Shown one piece after another: positions 34,233-45,192 of a DNA stretch of 64,000 nucleotides. Source of the stretch: Buxus sempervirens (lineage: Eukaryota > Streptophyta > Magnoliopsida > Buxales > Buxaceae); NCBI GenBank assembly GCA_947561395.2, contig OX387184.1, forward strand, positions 17,960,205 through 18,024,204, given 5' to 3'. A program made the position numbers and the translations under genes. The notes beneath the pieces were generated by a model that had not been told where the DNA came from, did no database searches, and saw nothing but the letters and a program-made list of their open reading frames with translations. Within the stretch, counting starts at the first letter, position 1; each line of letters starts with the position of its first letter.

Positions 34233-34376
34233 TGTATCCGGCAACTCAGGCCGGATACGAGTACTTTTCTTTGTATCCGATGGAAAATGCCGGATACAAG
34301 AGAGCTTTAGTGTATCCGGTATTATATACCGGATATCTTAAGGCCCTTGTGTATTCGGCCTGATATACCGGATACA
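34233..34376. repeat. Four consecutive hairpins with GTATCCGG stems
   Basis: Pairs of GTATCCGG and CCGGATAC occur at 34233/34251, 34273/34290, 34312/34329 and 34351/34368, each with a 9-11-base loop, about 170-310 bases upstream of the TATA box of LTR C. Confidence 0.85.
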
Positions 34377-37300
34377 TAAGTTTTGCTCAAAATTAGGGTT
34401 TTCCGAGAGCTTTTCTCTTTTACCATCATATCCCTCATTAAATGAGTGGAAATCTCAGAAATGGCCTTAGGGTTAAGGTTGGTGGGCTATAGACATTATG
34501 TTGTGTCTACCATTCTCACCAACCCTAACCCTAGCCTTTGCCTATAAATAGGAGGCTCCTCCTTAAGCAAATGGCCATTAACTTTTGCCTTGAATTCTCG
34601 CCAAGAAGAGCTCCAAGAGAAGAGGGAAACCGCTGCGGGATTGCTTCCAGAACCCAGGTAAGCCTCAAACCTCTTTTTAATTTTTGTCTTTACATTTCTA
34701 GATCTAGATCTCTTCTTCTACCTTTTTGTAGAATAAGGCCTTCTATGTGTGTGAAAATCCTTCCCCGGCTCAAAGTATCTCGAGACTCCCCCTAGCCGTA
34801 AAACGTGAAGGCGGGATCTAGGAGAAACGAGACTGGAGATTGACCCTAGTACTAGAACCCTATTTGCATGAGCCTTTTGATTCTATGTAAACCGTTTCAT
34901 ATTCAAAGTACCCCATGATTATCTTGAAGAACCGTGTTTAACGGGGAGAGAGAACAAAGGGAAACGATAATGGAACGGAACCCTAGGTTGTTTTAGAACC
35001 TTATTTTGATGAATATGTATGCATGCTATGTTGTTGTATTGATCTTGTATGGTTTTTCACACTTGCACATACATAGCACTATTTTGGCGGAATAGGCTCA
35101 CATTTGGGGATTTATTACTTTCATTGTGATAAATCTCAAATAAATGGTCTCAATCAATTCTGGAATGTCTTTAAATGATTTTTAAAGGTTTTGTGTTCAT
35201 CTTGCACGAATTGCACACACTTTGTCACAGTTTTGCATTGGTTTTACTCAAAATAGGCTTTACTTGACAGCAACTTTACCCTGACTTCGGACACTCATAA
35301 CTTCATCATCCGGATGAATTTTGGAGTGATTCTAGAACCATGGGAAAGGTAAGGCTATATAGTTTATGCCTACCAAATTTTATTGATTTCTATCAAGCAG
35401 ATTTTTGACACCTCTCTGTCGAAGTTGATTGGTCAGTTCAGGTTTAAATACGGAACTTATCACTTCGACGGAGCGCCATGTGTTCGTTTTAAATCCAATT
35501 CGAGTGATTTTTATTTCTGGGAACTCCTTTATGAGTCTATTTTTAAATCCAATAGATTCCATAATTTTTTGATTTAAATTGTGTCGTGGAGAGTAGATTT
35601 ACTCAGAACTGCGCAACAGCACTTTTCTGGGTCAATCTGTGATCCTCGGGGCCTGTTCGGGAAGTCACCCAAGGCACATCTGAATGAGTTTTTGTATGAG
35701 GCTAGTTTCTTTTGAAATATGGCCATACAGACTTCATTGACACCAAATGTCACGGATTTCTATGGAGTAGATTTTTCTAGGTGATTTTCCAAATTTGCCT
35801 AATTGCTACTTTTGATTTTCTCCGGCAGCAACTTTAAAAGAGCCATAACTCTTAGGATTTCAACCGGAATTAATTGAAATTTTGCATGAGACTATTGTTT
35901 ACCCTAATCTTTCAAATGTATTTGGTTTGATTTAATTTAAAACTGTATTTGATTAATTTCAAGAGAAATGGCCTTACTTTTTACCAAATTTCTCGAATTT
36001 GCCTCAACTTGGTTTTGTGCAACTTTTGCTGTGATTTCCATCTTTTTGTGATATTCCAGAAGTGATATTAACATAAAAGAAGATCTGGAATTCATTTGGA
36101 TTTTCATGTGAAGATATCATATATTTGTCCTTTTTCAAGGTTTTCATGATTTTTTAGCAAGCTTTCTATTTTCTTTTAGCATGAATAACACTTGGCAACC
36201 ACCTTGTGTGGGTGAATAGGGGTGCCTAACACCTTCCCCCGTTCATAATCTAATCCCCTTACCCATCTCTGGATTTGATTTTCAAGTAGGGTTATTTTTA
36301 CTCTAGAATTTGCCTTTTAGCACTTTTTATCTCTTTTTGCTTGTTTTTTTAATTCTTTTGGTGTCCATTCACACCCCAAAATTCTGAATGGTGGCGACTC
36401 TCCCATTTTTACAATGAGCCCGTGTGCTGACGGAGGGGGGATCATCCCGGTGATTTTTCCCGTGTCTCACAGATAGATCTGGAATCAAAAGCCTTAAAGC
36501 AACCTCTCGGGTTTCATGAGGTGATTTTTTGAATTATTTTAATTTTTGAGAGAAGATCCTATGGTCTAAACTCTCCCTTTTGATGTTTTATGGGTGTTTC
36601 TGGCTTAGATCTCTCAACTCATGGGAAATTTAGACTAGAGCTATACCCTAGATGGTTCAGATTTGTTTTCAATATCATGAGATGTTTTTTTTTGTTACTT
36701 TTAATTTTGAGTGAGGATCCTATGGTCTAAACTCTCCCTTTTTGAGGATTTTCATCCACGTTGGTGTATCTAGTTTATATCTCTCAATTAATGAGAGGTT
36801 TGAACTTGATTTGTACCCTAGAATTGTTTAGATTAATTTTCCAACATCATAAGGCAGTTTTAAAAGGATTCTAATCTTTCTGAGAAGATCCTACAGTCTA
36901 AACTTCCTTTTTTTGATGTTTTTCTTTTTAGTTTGCTTTCTTTACCTTGATTTTTATTCAATCATGAAGCCCAAAAATGGTGTATTCATAAGAAGGATCC
37001 AGAATTAATTGGACCATTCATATGGAAAAAGGCATACATTTTTTATTCTTTTTCTTTTATTTTTTGATTTGATTTCATTAGCAAGTTTTTAAAAAAAAAC
37101 ATGAACAATACTTGGCAACCATCTTGTGTGGATGAATGGGAGTGCCTAAGACCTTCCCCTATTCATAACCTAATCCCCTTACCCATCTCTGGTTTATTTT
37201 TTTTATTTTTTTTATTTTTATTTTAAAGTATTGTTATTTTACTTTAATTTTGATTTGTATTGTATTTTATTGTTTTGGTGTCCATTCACACCTAAAAGGA

Positions 37301-37764
37301 ATGGTGGCTACTCCTTCGTTTTAATGAGTTCGTGTGATGATCAGGAAGTTATTGAATTGATTTTCCATGTCTCACAAGTATAGTAGTTGGGTTTCTGAGA
37401 GAAACCCTCTCCTCACCTTTGTCTCTCTCTCTCACACTTGTGTTTCGAACCTTGTCCTCACCGGCCTCTCTCTCTCACACCTTTGTTTCTCTCTCTCACT
37501 CTCTTGTTCATCCTTCTGGTAAGTATCTCTTCGTCAGCTGTCTTGCAAAAATCTGGGGCTTTCGGGATGGGAATTTCATTGCTTTTGGAGATGGGCAGAT
37601 GGGGATTTGTGGAAGAGTAGAAGCGAACCAGATCATATTGACGAGCAAGAGAAGACACAAAGGTATCTCAATTAAAGTTATGGGACTTTGTCAATTTACT
37701 TTGACTCTCCTTCGAGGTTTTTACTCTTCTTTGTCATACTCTATAATTTTCCATTATATGTTAG

Positions 37765-37906
37765 GTGTTTGAGAAAGACCGAGACTGTCTCTACGAACTG
37801 TTTAAGGACCGTAGTTTCCTTGAGTCTATTGGCATCAACATCACACAAGCGCTTGAACTGCCGAAACACCGCAACATCAACGCCGATATTAGTTGCTGCC
37901 AGGAAG
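37765..37906 (+). other. Exon-like segment, possible Helitron-captured gene piece
   Basis: A 142-base stretch bounded by an AG acceptor (TTAG|GTG) and a GT donor (GAAG|GTACT). It is open in one frame (VFEKDRDCLYELFKDRSF... LPKHRNINADISCCQE) and has balanced codon composition, unlike its AT-rich surroundings. The product is not recognised. Confidence 0.35.
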
Positions 37907-40356
37907 GTACTTTGTAATTTAATTTTTCTTGATTTTGCTTCCTTCTTTGCCTTAAAAATGAGCAACAGTAGGAAAGTTGGGATATTTTTTTTGGTATCTC
38001 TTAGACATGATCAAAGGGGAATTAGAGTGGTTTTCGGAAAACACCAAGCAGTTGGTAATTTCAATTACTTTTTATTGACTCTGTTCCATTTTACTCAAAG
38101 CATTCCAGTTACCACTAATTTATTATCTGTTGGGAACATGATAAAAAAGAATTTGTAGAATGGTTTTTGTGCCCAGAATTCCTGGGTTTGTGTTTTATTT
38201 TCTTAATTTCTGCTTATTACTTTCACTTAGGCCTAGATACTTCTGTTTCCATGCATAGATTAAACCTTTTTTCTTATCAATTCATTGATTGAAGTTCTCA
38301 TGTTTCTATAATTTGAAAGGCATTGTATAGTTTCACTGGTATTGTAGGCAAGTACTTTACATTTAATGTTTGTTTTATGTTTGTTGCAGTACCTTGATGA
38401 AATAAGAAGTTGACTCTGGCAATATTGGATAATCAAAGCTTGGGAAAACTTGCTGAGTGTGGCCAGTAAGTGACTCATTAACAATAATTTTCAGTACTTT
38501 CTTATGGTGAAATGAGCACTCCTGGCACCATCTTTCATTTCCTCATATGCTTTATTATGTGAGTAATTTTTAATCGGATTGTGTCTTAGGAATCAGATAT
38601 GATTTTATGCATGTTCTCTCATATGCTGTTGAGTGTTCACTTTCTCTTTTCTTTTAGGCTCTACATCTGCTTCAAATGTATTTTGGTGAATATGTTCATG
38701 GATTCTCAGCAAAGCCTTTAAGAATTAGTATCTGTTATGATAGTTTGAGATAAAAATATATAAATATTAGGTTGATTAATATATCTTTTAAACTCATATG
38801 ACAGTTTGAGAAATAGATTAAGCTATAAATAGGTGGATTAATATATGTTTTAAACTCACTTTTAGATGAATGTATAAATAAAATAATGGACTGTTTGTTT
38901 TTGTTGGATTAAACTTGTACAGTGTATGCTCATAGCACATATCAATTTTGTTTAATTGCTTACCATTAACACAAATTTAGCCAAATGGTTTTCATAAACC
39001 CTTAACTCATTGATTCAATGTTAGAAATGCTCACTATATGTTATGGGAATCCTTCGCTAAGGTTGTATCATGCATTTGGAATATTTAAAATGTTTGAAAT
39101 GTTTCAGTTATTCTAGATTTTTCTTTTAACTAACATGAGTTGATCAGAAGTCATGTTTTATGTTATTACTTACGATTAACAAAATTTATCCTACACTCAA
39201 ATAAGTTTTGACTTTGTTTTCATTTTGGATGTTGACAATTGCTATTATATATTCATCGAAACAATCAAGTTACAAGGCTATTAACCTTGACAGCAGTAGA
39301 ACCAATTCTGGTATGTAAACCTGAAAAACACGGTTCAGACTTTAACAACACCTAGATGGGGGTGAATAGGTGTAAATGATTGCAGAATAAAATTCTACTA
39401 ATTAAAGGCAAGTCCTTAATGAATAGGCATGCACATGTCTTTAACAAATAGCAACCAATCACACAAAATTGCAAATAAAATAATGAGACAACACAAGCAA
39501 TTTTGGTGACGAAGGGAAAACTCTAAGAGAACTCTCAAAGAGAAAAACCCTCTGGGCGATCAGGTGCCACCTCAGAAAATTCACTATAAGAAGAAGACTT
39601 ATAGACAGTGGTTCAAACGACCCAATACAGTCTCTGACTCACAATGTAAATATCTGAAGAACTCTTCTGATTTGTAACCTTGCAACGATCCAGAACTTTG
39701 AATATCTTCTTAGTAAAGTGCCAAACGAACTCGCTCAGCAACTGTAGGAACTCCCACGAGCAAGCTCTCCAACCCGGAACTCCAAGGTAAGAGAAGAGAG
39801 AAGAAAGAAAGGTTTGATGGCTCGAAGGTAGAAAGGGAAAGAGAAAAGGTTCTCTTCCTCACACACACGATTTTAGGGTTCTAAAAACATCTTGGGTCAC
39901 CCTAAAGGAATGTCTAAACAATCCTTATATAGGTTAGAAAGAAGTAGGAATAGGAAACAAATCAGAAAAAATCGGAATTTTATAATTGATTTTCCGTATT
40001 GAATGTTCGAAGGTTCATCGAACGCGGCTCTAACGTTCAATACAAAGGACTACTTCACCTCTTATCCAGTAGTGTATCTACCTCCAAGATTATGTAGCTT
40101 TTCCCTAACATTTTTCAACAATTTCTCGACATCTTCTTCCTATCTGCAAAAACTCCAACTCCTTCCCTATAAAAAGCTTCTTAGAAACCTAGCAAGGGAA
40201 AAGAAACATTTCTCACTGTTCAAGAAAAGGCATAGAAAAAGCCTGCAATAATGTGCATGTAGTAATTTGTCCGTACCTTGGGACCTGATATCATGATACA
40301 TATGGAAAATAACAAAATATGCAGAGGCATGAGAGAACAAATGGAAACAGATATAT

Positions 40357-40375
40357 TATTACCAAAAAAAAAATT
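40357..40375 (+). mobile_element. 19-nt poly(A) micro-insertion with 13-bp target duplication
   Basis: TATTACC-A(n)-TT lies between GAAACAGATATAT (40344-40356) and GAAACACATATAT (40376-40388), one mismatch. Confidence 0.6.
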
Positions 40376-40758
40376 GAAACACATATATGCATGTAGTTGC
40401 TTTTGAAACTTGCAGTAGTAGTTAGCCTAATTCCAAACCTGCAGTAGTTGCTTCGCCATAATTTGAGTGCATGAACCCCAACCAATACTAACCAAAGATC
40501 CTGATAACTAGGGAGAGGACTGAGCAGCGTCTAAATATAGACATCCAAGTTATAAGCCCTTAGCTGGCTGGCTTGGAACAATAGGGGTTTCTATTCCTAA
40601 CCAAAAGTGTGAAAAAATCCATCTACTGAATAAATAGAAACAGAAACTTTGATAAGCATGACCTTGGGCCTATGGGATGTCTTAAAAAGCATCCAAAAAA
40701 TATATGCAGCTTTTCTCTTATGCCTTTACACTTTGAATTACAATTATTAAACTCATTA

Positions 40759-40788
40759 GCCCGTGCATCGCACGGGCCACAGTGCTAG
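40759..40788 (+). terminator. Helitron 3' terminal hairpin and CTAG end
   Basis: An 8-bp GC-rich stem with a 3-base loop (40759-40777), then CACAGTG, then CTAG. In Helitrons this structure marks the end of rolling-circle transfer. Confidence 0.85.
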
Positions 40789-40894
40789 TCCTTAAAGAAA
40801 ACAGACACATCCTTAAAGAAACCTGAATATTTAGGAGTGGAAACCACAAAAACACCTACTTTTTTTTTTTTTTTTTTATAGTAGATCGAAACAA

Positions 40895-40896
<2 letters not shown>

Positions 40897-40941
<45 letters not shown>
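40897..40941. repeat. Run of 45 C
   Basis: An uninterrupted C tract preceded, after 19 mixed bases, by a run of T. The duplicate unit lacks it at the matching place (about 46740-46770). Open frames through it encode poly-Gly and are artefacts. Confidence 0.9.
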
Positions 40942-40943
<2 letters not shown>

Positions 40944-41449
40944 ACACCTAATTGAGCACATGTTGTAAAACCCCATAAAAGAAACCTTAGTTTTTTTTCT
41001 AAATCGTTTTTTTATTCTTCCTTTTCCATGTTTGGATCTTTCTTAAAGTCTCCTTTTTACTTTTTTGAAAAAGAAATACTCATTTGGTGGGGTTAGGTTT
41101 AGTCATGGATCTTTTCTTATTGTGATAGAACTAAGTGCGATTCAAGAAATGTTGGGATGAAACCAAGGATGAAGGAATGAGGGCAAAGAAAATCCAAGAG
41201 AAAAAGTGTGATGATGCAAATAAATAACAAAAATACTGACTTGTGTCACATCTCCAATTGCATCATTCTCCGTCAATAAACTTTATAAAGAAGAAGATAC
41301 AAAACTATGAATTTCAGAAATATTAGATTAAATTTCTCATATTATTATTTGGAAAGTTGTGACTAATTTAGAGCATAATGATGTGATGCGTTGGGAGTAA
41401 GGGAATTATTTCATGAATACTGATTACAAATCCTGAATTTTAAATTTTT

Positions 41450-41989
41450 GGGCTTTTTGTATTTATACCCCTATATTATGATATATTTGCATGTATATCT
41501 TCTTGTTTTTAGTATTTGTATTTATACCCTTCCATTCAACGTAATTGTTGCAAATATACCCTAATGTCAATTTTCATTAACTTTTGTTGTTTATTTTTAT
41601 TAAATGACTAAACTAACCTTTAGAAGATGAATATATATATATATATATAGCCAAATGACAATGGGTCTAGATGGAATTCCAATGAAAAATTATTAATTGA
41701 GCAAATTAATATCGTTAACTTAAAGTATATATGCAATAAATATAATTATATAAGGACTTAAATGAATTTATAAGATAATATAGGAGAATAAATACAAAAT
41801 ATTTTTATTTTATAAAAGGTTACTTTAGTCATTTAATAAAAATAAACAATAAAAGTTAATGGATTTTAATGTTAGGTGTATTATTGTAATGATTATACAA
41901 AACAGAGGGGTATAAATACAAATATTAAAAACAAGAGGATATATATATACAAATATAGTATAATATAAGGACATGGATGCAAAAAACCC
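41450..41989. mobile_element. 540-bp Mutator-type MITE with 9-bp target duplication
   Basis: TAAATTTTT flanks both ends (41441-41449 and 41990-41998). The ends read GGGCTTTTTGTATTTAT and, on the other strand, GGGTTTTTTGCATCCAT, the start of inverted repeats of about 170 bases. The sister unit has the empty site with a single TAAATTTTT at about 47253. There is no coding content. Confidence 0.87.
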
Positions 41990-42714
41990 TAAATTTTTTG
42001 TTGGTTGGTACAAAATTGGTATGAGATTCTTTAAAGGGAAAGAATTACTATTATATTTAGCATGAATCATATTAATGGTGTTAGACTTTCATAAAATTTG
42101 ACCAATTATAGATGGGTGTAGGTAGCTGTATGTGCTATTTTAGACATTACCCAATTGGGGTTTTCTTATTCTTGTTTGAATTTAGTATTCCTTAGGTTTG
42201 AGCCTTAGAAAAGGAAATAGATAACGACTATTGGTCTATGTGGGCTAAAAGCCCTTGAAAGTCAAATATTTGCTAAGGGTAAAGTGCGATCAAAGGGCAT
42301 TTGTCCTAGCTATAAGTTGGATTGTTTTAGATAATATACGTGATTATAGCACCAACTAGGTTTGAATTTTGAGCAAGAGCTATAATAGGTGCCCCTATGG
42401 ATTGTTAATCATATAAACTTGCATTTGTTTGAATGCATGATTGATTTGTGAATTCAATATTTTTCTTATTTAATTAACATCTTCTAGTAATTTATATGGT
42501 TAAGTAGTTATGTGTGACATTAGAGTTTGATGAGAATCATATGAACGATTAGTGTAGATGGCATGCTTGTTACGGGATATGTCATGACCTATTTTAGGTA
42601 ATTTCTCTCTTTTAGATTTGAAGAAATTAAAGATCTAGGAGATGCTAATGTCATTTTAGGCATCAAAATTATTGGAAGTCAAATAGTTATTCAAACAATC
42701 ATTTTAGGCATCAA

Positions 42715-43893
42715 AATTGATTTTTAGTGATATTTTATGAAAATAATTCAGATTTAGTCATCTAGTTTTGGGCAATTGAATAATTAGTTATACCTTTTCA
42801 AGATATTTGAAAATGAGTGCTATTTTACTGTTCATGGATAACAATGCCTTTATGTGTATCCAATTAGGACTTATAATTGACATGTAAATCTAATTTATGG
42901 ACTTGTTAATTGACTTCAAAAACTTGTAACAACCACTTTACTGACTTGTAAATCTTTTTTTTGTTTCCTTTTTAAGGAAAACCCACTAAGGCAGGAATAA
43001 CCTTAGTGGCACTCTAGTGGAGGGAGGAGGGTTGAGGTAGACCCTGACCTATATATTAATTCCAATGAAAGAAATACACTAAAATGTGTGTGTGTGTGGG
43101 GAGGGGGGGAGGAGAATAAAACCTTACCCCTACAAAACAAGAATGAGAAAATTCTAATGCCTAAGGGCATAAAAACTAGTTCTATCCTAAAACAAACAAT
43201 TTCTAACCTGTGAAGAAATATCATTAAGAGACTCATAAAAATTCTTTGATGAATGAACACAACCTTCATTAGCCAGAGCATCAGCTACTGTATTTGCTTC
43301 CCTATAAACATGCTGAACCAAACGATTATGAGAGCTAATCCTTCATTTGATCTCTTTCCACCAAATTAAAAATTTCCAAGGTACTAAAGCCAAGTCATTT
43401 ATAATGTCAACAAGAATCTTAGAATCAGATGCTGGAAACCATAACTATCTGCCATATGATGTCCATCCCTTAAAGCAAACAATTCAGCCATAAGATTAGA
43501 TTGAATTCCATAATGAGCTGAAAAAGCAACAATAAACAAACCTGAAGAGTTTTGAATAACTCCTCCCCCTCCAGAAATTCCTGGGTTTCCTTTGAAGCTC
43601 CATCCACATTCAAAATTGTAAACTCACTGCAGACTTTTAAATTCAATTCAGGGACTTGTAAACTCATTTTGTAGACTTGTAAATCCCGTTTAAAGAATTG
43701 TAAATCAAGTTTAAAGACTAGTAAATCCAATATCAGGACTTGTAATAGATACACCACTAAGGGCATTGTTTTCTGTGAATAGTAAAACGACACTTGTTTT
43801 CAAATATCTTGAAAAAGCATCACAAATGTTTAATTATTCAAAATTCGGTGACTGAATCTGAATTATCTTCTAAAAGTGTATTTAAAAATCAAT
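42715..43893. mobile_element. Long-TIR element in the copia fragment, itself holding a LINE piece
   Basis: Inverted repeats of about 140 bases at 42715-42855 and about 43755-43893 (AATTGATTTTTAGTGATATT at the outer end). The interior has GACTTGTAAATC-type repeats as in the unit 2 copy (48020-48567), but is enlarged by an insertion of about 650 bases. Confidence 0.75.
42956..43620 (-). pseudogene. 5'-truncated LINE, RNase H end
   Basis: Read on the minus strand, the piece encodes an RNase H domain of a plant non-LTR retrotransposon: LNVDGASK (about 43615), then in a shifted frame AELFALRDG (about 43490) and finally HVYREANTVADALANEG (about 43310-43260), which contains the last catalytic Asp region. 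A T-run at 42956-42965 is the reversed poly(A) tail. Stops and at least one frameshift are present. The unit 2 element lacks it, so it arrived after the duplication. Confidence 0.72.
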
Positions 43894-44410
43894 GTTACCT
43901 ATTAAGAAAGTTTGGATATATATAGATTCAAATCCATTGTCCACTCTCAATGATGCTGGCATATATTTATGGAAATAGTGTAGGGATATATAGTTTTTCT
44001 TAAATTGAGTATGTTAAAGCGATTGGTTCCTTGATTTATTTGACAAACTACACCAGGCTTGATATTGTCTATGCAATAGGTCAACTAAGTAGATACAACC
44101 ACTATTCTATCTATGAGTGTTGGAGTGCATATATTGATCAGGGTGTTAAAGAACCTAAGAGATACAACACAGCATGTTTTGTAGTATTCAACATATCTTG
44201 CGTGTTTTAGAGGGATATTGGATGCCAATTGAATAAATGGGTATGATGAGTCTAACCCAACTTGTTATTTTAATGTTGCTACTTTTTGAAACGGTCAAGA
44301 TGCACTGCACCAACCAGAGCTTTGAATATTCAGTACAACCAACCAACGCGCAACCCACTGCAGCATAACCAGCTAAACGGGTTAAACATGAAGAGAAGTA
44401 TTCTGGTTCC

Positions 44411-44422
44411 ATTATATATATG
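44411..44422 (+). promoter_or_regulatory. TATA box of peptide gene 2
   Basis: ATTATATATATG lies about 70 bases before the ATG and corresponds to the TATA box at 27371. Confidence 0.6.
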
Positions 44423-44489
44423 TTACTCCCTCTCCTCTCCTTCTCACATCCTTAGCTGAAGCCTTCTTTGATCAATCAAGAGAGTGGAG

Positions 44490-44847
44490 ATGGCTGGCTC
44501 TAAGGTTTTCCAAGTCATGGTCCTCATTGTCCTCACACATATACTTCTCTTCTCCTGTGTAGCCGCCAGTGAGGATCTCCAGGAGTCCATTCCCGCCATG
44601 AAACTAGGTTTGTTTAATCTTTAAGATTGAAGATAATATGCATGAATTATGGCCACTTGTTAATATAAGCAAATAGAATGAGAGAGAGTTGTTATGTTCT
44701 GATCTTAAGCCTTAACAATGTTTCTTTCCATTTGCAGGACGCAGGGTTCTTGGAGTATCTATTGATGTAGCAGATTACACACCAAAGATACCTACATACG
44801 GGGATTTCTCATCAGGGGGAGGACATGCTAGACGTTCTCCGCCGTAG
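44490..44847 (+). CDS. Small secreted peptide precursor 2 (Asp-Tyr type), two exons
   Basis: A 75-residue paralog of the protein at 27453, from exons 44490-44607 and 44738-44847 (phase-1 intron of 130 bases). The signal peptide is MAGSKVFQVMVLIVLTHIL.... The propeptide EDLQESIPAMKLGRRVLG is identical to copy 1, and the C-terminal part has ADYTPKIPTYGDFSSGGGHA and a short basic-Pro end. Between the copies the Asp-Tyr pair, the Pro-Lys-x-Pro and the SSGG-x-H are kept, while the region after it differs in length and sequence. No Cys. Likely secreted and processed; function unknown. Confidence 0.78.
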
Positions 44848-45192
44848 GAGCGAGCTGAGTAGCAGAAATAAATAGTAGGATCGACCTCAGTTCGTTGAAG
44901 AGGATGAGCTTGAAGACCCCAATAAAAAGTTTAGATCATAACCATGTATGGAGGGAAAAGAAGTACAACTTTCTTATTAGGAGGAGCAGATTATTATTAT
45001 TTTTTTTTCAAATTCGAGTATAGCATCTTTCATGCCATTTTAGAAGCCAAAGTCATGAAATTACTTGTTTATTTCTTTCGCTATATATGAAGCCTTTTCT
45101 CTCAAGCCAGACTAAAACTTCCCAAACTCAAATTAATTAGCTCAACAGAATCTCAAGAATATGCCAGTAATAAGAGGGACTGATCCATTTAC

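Larger units (their letters stand above)
33659..36471 (+). mobile_element. Solo LTR C, inserted in A, same family as A
   Basis: It is flanked by GATAG on both sides (33654-33658 and 36472-36476), starts TGTAGACACCCC and ends GTGTCTCACA. Its first 440 bases are nearly the same as the start of A (29905-30345), and its last 300 bases (GGGTGCCTAACACCTTCCCC ... GGTGGCGACTCTCCCA) match the end of A. The middle has diverged strongly and holds four hairpins and a TATAAATA box at 34543. It has no coding genes. Confidence 0.87.
29905..37376 (+). mobile_element. Solo LTR A, host of two further insertions
   Basis: It is flanked by AGTAT on both sides (29900-29904 and 37377-37381). It starts TATAGACACCC, where the related copy C starts TGTAGACACCC, and ends ATGTCTCACA. 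After removing B (30346-32768) and C (33659-36471) with their duplications, about 2.2 kb remains. Landmarks are a TATAAATA box (33116), a hairpin (32781-32861), three copies of AGATCCTAYGGTCTAAACT near 36550, 36714 and 36885, and a GGTGGCTACTCC block near the 3' end matching GGTGGCGACTC in C. It has no protein-coding genes. Confidence 0.85.
37377..40758. other. Helitron interior downstream of LTR A, exon-like pieces
   Basis: 37390-37520 is CT-rich and ends at a splice-donor-like CTG|GTAAGT, continuing the leader-like stretch left of LTR A. 37765-37906 is an exon-like segment. 39290-40250 has direct and inverted short repeats and the phrase ACCTAGATGGGGGTGAATAG, a repeat-like motif. No full gene is supported. 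The gene-like features could be fragments picked up by the Helitron. Confidence 0.4.
28793..40788 (+). mobile_element. 12-kb non-autonomous Helitron
   Basis: The 5' end is TCTATTATCTAAAGGG directly after an A (28792). The 3' end is CTAG (40785-40788) directly before a T, with the hairpin GCCCGTGC-ATC-GCACGGGC (40759-40777) seven bases upstream. These are the classical Helitron signals: 5' TC, 3' CTRR, a hairpin near the 3' end, and insertion between A and T without target duplication. The duplicate unit shows the unoccupied sequence (...CACATCCTTA at 45965-45974), confirming both ends. No Rep/helicase gene is present. It holds tandem repeats, exon-like pieces that may be captured gene fragments, and the stacked LTR insertions at 29905-37376, without which it would be about 4.5 kb. 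Confidence 0.85.
42558..44220 (+). pseudogene. Ty1-copia reverse transcriptase fragment in unit 1
   Basis: Translated pieces match the C-terminal part of the copia-type reverse transcriptase: RFEEIKDLGDANVILGIKII (from about 42612), then, after an inserted element, EYVKAIGSLIYLTNYTRLD (from about 44005). The metal-binding YVDD region is damaged (VDGM at about 42556). Stops and frameshifts are many. The same fragment with the same insertion lies in unit 2, so both were present before the duplication. Confidence 0.75.
27262..44273. repeat. Tandem duplication unit 1 (peptide gene 1 plus flank), expanded by insertions
   Basis: Unit 1 matches unit 2 (44274-48985) collinearly: the gene block 27262-28790 with 44274-45970, and the distal block 40789-44273 with 46670-48985. 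In unit 1 these blocks are separated by a 12-kb Helitron. Matching edge phrases include GGTCAAGATGCACT near the start and AAAGAAACCTGAATATTTAG at about 40812 and 46693. Homology is clear by eye over several kb. Confidence 0.85.

Noticed and set aside
37419-38158. Conventional protein gene from the longest frames
   Set aside because: Frames cross evident splice-like signals and start in a CT-rich leader. Only a 142-base exon-like segment is kept, at low confidence.
40785-40976. Poly-Gly protein
   Set aside because: Translation of the reverse of a 45-C run.
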